From Erpobdella octoculata (Eukaryota; Annelida; Clitellata; Hirudinida; Erpobdellidae), in the NCBI GenBank assembly GCA_963978895.1, contig OZ022244.1, forward strand, positions 1,607,395-1,671,394: DNA of 64,000 nucleotides, given 5' to 3'. The position numbers and the translations under genes are program-made. Below, in pieces: positions 49,405 to 64,000 of the stretch. The notes under the pieces were generated by a model. The model had not been told where the DNA came from and searched no databases. It saw only the letters and a program-made list of their open reading frames with translations. The number at the start of each line of letters is the position of its first letter. Positions within the stretch are counted from its first letter, which is position 1.

Positions 49405-49839
49405 GTAATCGATCAATCAAAATGAACATATATAGCGCTTTTCGTAAATTCAAAAATAAAGATCACAGCTTTAAACTTAATGGTAATTTTTTTAAATTTG
49501 TTTTAGCGCTGAAGCCAATTTTATTTGTATGCGCAAATTTCATGCCAAACCAATCCATCCTAAATGCCCAAATGTAGAAAAAGTAGACTGCCCAAGTTCA
49601 TAAAAACTCTTTAAATTAATTAATTATTTTTTAAAAATGCATTTTTATCAACAGATCGAACTCTGATCACAAGAAGATGTGTTTCGACAATTCCAGTCGT
49701 AGGTTGCATCGCTGAAGAACCAGATGTTGGAAGCGTGACAAGTTGCTACTGTGACACGGATTTCTGTAACGGGGCTCAAGCCTTAGGCGACAAGTTGATT
49801 GCTACCAGTTTGATGGCTTTTAGTGTTTATTTCAGTTGA
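48970..49839 (+). CDS. Ly6/uPAR-type GPI-anchored three-finger protein (5' end missing)
   Basis: Two exons seen: about 48970-49163 (donor gtagga) and 49655-49839, TGA at 49837. Exon 1 encodes a hydrophobic stretch (ILCLFLLPELPSVL) fitting a signal peptide, then LKCYDCSTSEEC. Exon 2 ends the domain with TSCYCDTDFCNGA. The mature part has ten cysteines in Ly6/uPAR order, implying five disulfides and a three-finger fold. A short hydrophobic tail (LIATSLMAFSVYF) suggests GPI anchoring at the cell surface. There is no in-frame ATG between the preceding stop (48914) and the signal sequence, so an upstream exon must supply the start. The acceptor is either ttatacag (48969) or gttgcccag (49035). The ligand is unknown. 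Confidence 0.8.
49366..49470 (+). mobile_element. Dispersed repeat R2: (CAAT)n followed by tatagcgctttt
   Basis: In the Ly6 gene intron. (CAAT)n runs into atatatagcgcttttcg. The same arrangement recurs at 52020-52095 (reverse) and 52585-52656; 50880-51130 and 53230-53460 look like longer parts. Family not assigned. Confidence 0.5.
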
Positions 49840-49844
49840 ATAAA
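49839..49844 (+). terminator. Poly(A) signal overlapping the Ly6 stop codon
   Basis: TGAATAAA: the last base of the stop codon is the first base of AATAAA, so the 3' UTR would be only about 15-30 bases. Confidence 0.7.
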
Positions 49845-49889
49845 GATTTAATGATACGTTTTAAAACCGATAGTGCGTAATGTTAAATA

Positions 49890-50063
49890 CAGTAACTGTC
49901 CTCAAGAGCGGACAACCTCAGTGAAGAATAAAAATGTCCGCTTCTCGAGTCTGTCCGTTCTTTGGAAACAACCTACTATAGGCCAGAGATACGAATTTAG
50001 GAATTTCCGTTCCGAGCAAAAGTGCCTGTTGGTCTTAGCAGCCGCTCTTGAGAACTTTTACTG
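49890..50063. mobile_element. mariner-like MITE, 174 bp, TA target
   Basis: Flanked by TA at 49888-49889 and 50064-50065. Ends are cagtaactgtcctcaagagc and, on the other strand, cagtaaaagttctcaagagc: inverted repeats of about 22 bp with few mismatches. No coding capacity. TA duplication and cagt ends fit the Tc1/mariner superfamily. Confidence 0.75.
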
Positions 50064-50147
50064 TATTTAAAAAAATTATGATTTGTGGTGTGTTGAGGTA
50101 TGTAAAAATGAAGAAAGCATCAACAACTTTTTTTTCATACATATCTC

Positions 50148-50207
50148 CAGGGGCGGCGCCAGGAATTTTGTTCTGGGGGGGTCCAAAATGTCCAAAGACA
50201 AGTTGAA

Positions 50208-50259
<52 letters not shown>

Positions 50260-50769
50260 AAATTAAAATTTATTTAACTAACCCGAAGTAAGAGTTCAGA
50301 AAACGAACGAAGCTAATAAAATTATTATTCAATAATATCATAAAGTACTTAACTGTAAAAACAGTGAACTATCATAAAAAAACATTGAATCATCATCAAA
50401 CTATATAGAATGTTTAAGAATAACCACTATAATATAGTTTAAACTCCATGCTGCAAAAACATAATTTGAAAAAGGAAGAAAGAAAAAAAAAAGCCCGCCG
50501 CAGGCGAAAAAATTTTGGACTAGTTTTAATCTGCAGTATTTTTTTGGTATCTTTAATAATTTAGTAATGAAAGAAAAGAAAGACTGCAAACTGAAGATAG
50601 TCAAACTCAGTCTCAAACCAGTTAAAAATACAGTGATTAACCCAATGAGATTCAAGTACCCCCCCCCCCAGTAAAAAAAGTCTTTGGATTTGCAAAAATC
50701 CCACGGGTGACACCTGTCGGAGCTGGGGGGGTCCGGACCCCTGGACCCCCCCGCCCAGCGCCGCGCCTG
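50148..50769. mobile_element. hAT-type MITE, 622 bp, with 8-bp target duplication
   Basis: Ends caggggcggcgcc and, complementary, caggcgcggcgct. Perfect target duplication CATATCTC at 50140-50147 and 50770-50777. G-rich subterminal gggggggtcc on both sides, internal (TA)n at 50208-50254. Reverse-strand frames through the right end are Gly/Pro-rich artefacts. Confidence 0.88.
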
Positions 50770-50789
50770 CATATCTCACTTTTTTTAGC

Positions 50790-51420
50790 ATGGGCAACCG
50801 GTGACCCGATCAGCTTCAAAGGTGACATAAGTTGCTGGTGGTGACGCTTAAATAACGCATGCATGGCTATACAATACAATACAATAAAAAGTAAAATTTA
50901 TAACGCGCCCTTATAAAAAACAAGTCTTTCGCAAAAGCGCGCAGTTCGACAATATCACCTAGTCAAAGAACTTACTAAAGAGATAAGTTTTTAATTTAGT
51001 TTTAAAATGAGTAGCGTCTTTAGATTGGCGAATATGTACAGGCAAGCTGTTCCAGTAAGTTGGGCCAGAGATGGCAAAAGCTCTGTTTCCAAATTGGAGA
51101 CGAGACCGGACATGGCTGTTGAATCATGTCAAATTCAAACGCAGTTTATTAAAAAAAAATTTAATCAAAAACTGTAGATCAAATATACTTTCAAAAATTA
51201 AATTATTCAACTATGAAATTAATTAAAACAAGTCTGTTTTGGTTAAACAGGAGTAATAAGTGCCATAACGATCAAATCTAAACGTTTCTACATTAGTTTT
51301 TATAAAAAAAAACTGTTTTACTTATATAAAAAGAAAACATAATTCAACATCTGTTGTTATGGTGGGTCACCGGTGACTAGAGTTACCTTTAAGGTCGATT
51401 GGATCACCGGCGACCCATAT
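50790..51420. mobile_element. Possible inverted-repeat element, about 630 bp
   Basis: Left end gcaaccggtgacccgatc and the complement of the right end gtcgccggtgatccaatc align over about 38 bases with several mismatches. The interior contains an R2-like segment (50880-51130). No target duplication resolved. Confidence 0.4.
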
Positions 51421-52584
51421 GAATAAAATTAACGAACTAAGAACCATAATTAACTATTCATTTTTAATCTACAAAGTCCTGTTATTGAGATTAGAAAGTG
51501 ACACGGGTACAAGTTTCTGTCCTTATCCTTACCTCTTACTCAAAAAATTATCTCCATTCCCTACCCATTTCCACCCATTTATTTTTCCTCATTCTATCCC
51601 TTCCGCCTTTTTTCATACCCGCAGAAATAAATTTTTTCCCCGCTTGACCCCGCATCAATTAAACTTCCATTATTTTTAACAAACTAAATTACTACAACGT
51701 GGACGTAAAATCTAACAATTTTATTGAAATTGGTAAAGTTTTAATCCACAAAGAAAAAGTAAACTATATGCATTGTCATCAATTAGTTATGTTGATTCCT
51801 CTTCTAGAGTTCTGTCAGCTATAAAGCCTTATAGAGGCCATTTAGAAAATATTTTCATATAATAATTGTTTTCTTTTTTTTAGTTATCTATGCTCTTGTT
51901 GAATGTTTGTTTCTCTTGTGTCTGTTGGTAAATTATGGCGATAGTCTTCCGTTTTCTAATTAGGTATGCATGTTGTAATTCATTGTTATTTTTTCGTGGT
52001 TTTTTAGAACATTTTTATTTAGCGAATTTATTGGAGAGCAAGCGCCTTTGAATTTAAGAAAAAGCGCTTTATAAGTTTATTTGATTGATTGAGCTATAGA
52101 GTTATAAAAAAATAATATTAAATCCAAAAAAACATGGATAATTTTCTTCATTAAATTTTGACTTTTGACTTCGACCAAAACTCCTGTTTTTTGAATTAAA
52201 TTTTAAATTTTAAAATGTTTTAAATTGAAACAAAAACACATTAGTTTTTAAAATAATTAGTTAATCTTCGGGCCATCGTTCATCCAGTCGGTTCCAATAA
52301 GAGGTAAAACCCGCGCTATCACTATTTTGTTATTTAGCTATATCTTTGCTGACGTCACTGTAGTTACCTTTATTATGAAACTTTTCAAAACTTTGCTGAA
52401 GCTTATTTTAAAATGCTGAAAACATGGTCAGAAACATTTTTCTGGTTTTCATGCTATTTTGGCATTTTTGGCAGACAAAATTACAACAATGTTAGTAACT
52501 TATATTAAGAGCAACTATTTTTATTAGCACTTTTATAATATATTAGTAAAAACTAACAGTAAATTATATAAGAATTTAAAAAAA
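51421..52584. other. Non-coding stretch
   Basis: AT-rich. Holds an R2 fragment in reverse (52020-52095, aagcgctttataag then ttgattgattgag). No gene seen. Confidence 0.5.
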
Positions 52585-52664
52585 AACCAACTAATCAATC
52601 AGTCACTTAGTGTTTATATAGCGCTATTTCCGTGGCGTGCAAAAACGTTTGGTCATGTACTGAT

Positions 52665-53221
52665 CATATATATAGAATAGATATATCGGCCCGCCTGTTG
52701 TTTAGGAAGGCTTTTAGCGAGGCAGCCTAGTAGACCGGAGATCCGAAATGAAGAACTGAGAGTTACAACGTATAGTAACTTAATCAAGTATTTTTTTAAC
52801 AGAAAAAAAAAAATTTTTATGTACAAAATAAATTTTTAACTTTATAAAAATTAACAATTTTTTTTTTTTTTATAAAAATTTCAGTTGACATTGAATTTTA
52901 TTTGCGTAGTCTCTAGTTCGATGGTCTATTTATGTCTATTTAACGTCGCCTGTGTTATCGGTAAATTAGAATTGTATATTTTTTATGTCGGATATCGCGT
53001 TAAATTAAAATAAAGCTCATATCAACTACTTTTAGCTATAAGAAATCGACGTTTCTGTTTCTTACAAACCGGAGTTTAGTCTCCGCTGTCGTACCAAAAA
53101 TAGATTAATACAAATAATGAATATTCATGGCTCCAAAAGACTCTAAATCGTTTTTTCGGAGGCCATCTTGGCATCTCGCTCAAAACCTGCTCATCTCCGA
53201 TATATCTATTCTATATATATG
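52665..53221. mobile_element. MITE, 557 bp, perfect 25-bp inverted repeats, 8-bp duplication
   Basis: Terminal repeats at 52665-52689 and 53197-53221 are exact complements (start catatatatagaatagatat). Target duplication GTACTGAT at 52657-52664 and 53222-53229. No coding capacity. The CA start and 8-bp duplication fit hAT-like elements. It is inserted inside an R2-like repeat whose two halves lie on either side. Confidence 0.88.
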
Positions 53222-53460
53222 GTACTGATCAAGCAAGAATGTTTTCAGTCTACGACGAAAAACAATGAGTGACGTAGAGTTAGTGAAAGAAAGAGGAAAA
53301 GAGTTATAGAGAAAAGGACCAGAATAGGAAAAAGAACTTTTAGCATATGAGCATATTTAATAGTGAAAAAAAGGGAATGATTCAGAGAAGAAGATCTTCT
53401 AAGACCAGATTTCCAAGGATTATTAATTAAATCAGAGTCAACGTTCACTAATAAGCCCAT

Positions 53461-53861
53461 CTTTATGCATCATAAGTGTGCTGATGCTATCGAATTAAAT
53501 CAAAGTCCACGTTTATTCACATCACTCGGAAAACAACAACAAGAATCATATCAACATACTCGAGGTGGTATGTCACACCATAGACACTACAATTAGACTT
53601 ATATTTACACGTGTGATTTTCAACATTTAAAATCTTTAATCAATAGCAGTGGCATAACTTTTGTTTGTTGTCATTTGTTGTTATTTACGTTGCTCATAGA
53701 GTTTCCGATTCACAATTCACATCCTATAGCTTTATCATTTAAATATATTTTTTTCTCACCTAAAGCAATTATAAATTTTATTTGAGAAAGAATGCTATTA
53801 TAAAAATGTTTAAGTACTATGTAGGCTCCCGTGAACTTTTTCTTAGTTTCAAGATAGACAT
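53461..53861. other. Non-coding stretch
   Basis: AT-rich, no gene or repeat recognised. Confidence 0.45.
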
Positions 53862-54189
53862 GTGCGCCCATTTCTTTGCATCACGTTGGATGAATTAAAA
53901 CATTCGGAATTGAAAAGGCAGTTTCTTCTAAGAAGTTTATCCACCGTTGGCAGAAAGAATTATTTTAAAAAAAGTTACAACAATTTTTCAAAAATGAAGG
54001 AGACGATCCTGATACATTTGATTTTGAAATCAAAAGCCCAATTGAAATAGCACAAAAAATACCAGAGCAGCCATGAACATAATGAGAGAAAGAAACAAAG
54101 CAGCACATGAAAAGAAAAATGCAGCTATAAACACTATAAAAGAGGAGAACAAAGCAGCACAACAAACAATAGAATTAATTTTTGACTAG
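53862..54189 (+). pseudogene. Broken SAP-domain coding remnant
   Basis: LDELKHSELKRQFLLRSLST then VGRKNYFKKS resembles an SAP helix-turn-helix (LKxxLxxRGLSTxGxKxxL). Near 53990 the frame shifts: the sequel DDPDTFDFEIKSP, the usual acidic follow-on, is one frame over, and TGA comes soon after. A Lys/Glu/Asn coiled-coil-like stretch (RERNKAAHEKKNAA) follows in another frame. Probably a decayed mobile-element or host gene fragment; a second fragment of similar type is at 62815-62999 on the - strand. Confidence 0.45.
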
Positions 54190-54406
54190 TAGCCCATGTC
54201 TACTGAAAACTTAGCTGTTAAAATCGTTTCTATCTAAAAGAACAGCGCCTCTGAACTCTGGAAGAGACGCTATACAAATTATCAAACAAAAAAATATACT
54301 AAGACCCAAACTTTTGATGGCACTGTGCGTGGTTTGTTTACAAAGTTCAGTTTGAAATTGCTGCCAAAAAAATAACTGGTTAACCAGTCAGCAGAAGGCA
54401 GAGAAC

Positions 54407-54814
54407 TTGATTTATTTGAAACAAGAAGCTTTAGAGCTTCTCGAGTACATCGTAGATAAAAATGATTACGATGCAATTGTGAATGCTTTCGGGAGTGGAT
54501 TCGGCAATCAACATGCGCCAGAAATTTTTCAAGCGCAACTCGAAAAAAGCCTGCAACCGTTAGAAGTGGATGTGGAACGACTCACTAATCCCGTGTGCCC
54601 AATCAATCACATATATTTAAGTAATACGGTGCCTCATAAAAATAATCAGAAAAACATAATGAAATACTCACAAGTTCAGGCACTTCTTCAAACCGCTATA
54701 ACTTCACTAAAATCAATGGAATATGAAAATGCAAAGAAGTTAATTGAAGAATGTTGTGATATATTAGCTGTTTATGAAGAAAACAAGGGAAAAACAGAAA
54801 TTCTCAAAAATTAA
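54407..54814 (+). pseudogene. Unrecognised open frame, about 135 codons, no start
   Basis: An uninterrupted frame ending in TAA with normal amino-acid composition (YIVDKNDYDAIVNAFGSGFG, then PEIFQAQLEKSLQPLEVDVE, later EYENAKKLIEECCDILAVYE). No ATG at a sensible 5' end, and the upstream frame is closed. It lies between the SAP remnant and an EGF remnant, so it may belong to the same decayed insertion. I do not recognise a family. Confidence 0.35.
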
Positions 54815-54874
54815 AACACTTTCTTAGTTTGTGCACTTAATGTCGACGTTTTGTGATAATTTATGCAAATTAAG

Positions 54875-54938
54875 GTTGGGAGTTATTGGTGTCATTGTTT
54901 TATGGGACTTACAAATTTAAATGACATTGAATGCCAGG
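54875..54938 (+). pseudogene. Half EGF exon (type A), 5' part lost
   Basis: GSYWCHCFMGLTNLNDIECQG ends at a GT donor (gtatttttgtattg) identical in layout to the intact type-A exon at 60342-60470 (GSYWCMCDIGFENLDEFDCQG). Upstream the frame hits TAA, so the first four cysteines are missing. It marks the 5' edge of duplicated block 1. Confidence 0.65.
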
Positions 54939-55078
54939 GTATTTTTGTATTGATTGGTGGATAAAGAACTTAAGCTTAAATTCCTATAATAAAATATCTT
55001 TTAAATTAGTTTGTTGATAATATGAATTAAATTTCCTTTCAATTGAAATTTTACATTTTAATTCTTTAACTTTCAAAG

Positions 55079-63742
<8,664 letters not shown>

Positions 63743-64000
63743 GTATTTGCAGTAGTTATTGGGAAAATTATTTAATTTAGTTTAATGAAATCATATTGAA
63801 TTTTTTCAAAAAATTAGTTTATAAAAATAGTTATAATAAATAAGTAACGATCATCATAGACTAAATTTATTGATAGCAAAAGTGGCTTATTGACAATTCA
63901 ATGCAATTTTTTAGTACACTTGATACTTGTAGAAGATGAAAATATTGTGATGCTTAGTTCTAATTTTGTATACCAATGAGGTTGAATATTTTGCAATGAT

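Noticed and set aside
50401..50879. Minus-strand Gly/Pro/Arg-rich frames
   Set aside because: They run through the G-rich end of the 622-bp MITE.

Overview
The window is invertebrate metazoan DNA. The coding exons are GC-balanced and short, the introns are AT-rich and packed with micro- and minisatellites, every splice site I placed is GT-AG, and there are tRNA-derived SINEs and hAT-like and mariner-like MITEs. I cannot name the phylum. All convincing protein-coding genes lie on the + strand.

Region 1 (1-5271) is a long (ACAT)n tract, a degenerate repeat, an inverted-repeat element and one copy of a dispersed repeat. I see no convincing exon here. Region 2 (5272-46723) is midasin (MDN1/REA1), the giant six-ring AAA ATPase that strips assembly factors from pre-60S ribosomes. 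I resolved 98 consecutive exons. They join in phase into about 5285 codons ending at a stop and poly(A) signal. All six AAA modules, the long helical linker, the Asp/Glu-rich tail and the MIDAS domain are present. Only the roughly 300-residue N-terminal part known from other midasins is not found, so its exons probably lie before the window.

Region 3 (46830-54880) is repeat-rich. It holds a small Ly6/uPAR-type GPI-anchored protein gene (48970-49839), a possible terminal exon on the - strand, a SINE, at least four MITEs (three with clean target-site duplications) and a broken SAP-domain coding remnant. Region 4 (54880-63742) is part of a gene made of calcium-binding EGF-like modules, one per phase-1 exon. 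It arose by duplication of a five-exon block. The two blocks share even a broken exon and their intronic repeats, and one carries a later MITE insertion for which the other keeps the empty site.

The most unusual feature is inside the midasin introns. Several tandem repeats have a splice site as part of the repeat unit. An 81-bp repeat presents six copies of branch site plus CAG acceptor plus the first nine exon bases before exon 29. A 64-bp repeat presents four acceptor copies before exon 73. Donor-site duplications follow exons 11 and 20. Eleven or more introns carry a GATG/GGTGAT microsatellite starting just after the donor. Correct splicing must ignore arrays of near-perfect decoys, and the decoys tested lead to stop codons. 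I found no RNA gene, CRISPR array or operon-like system.
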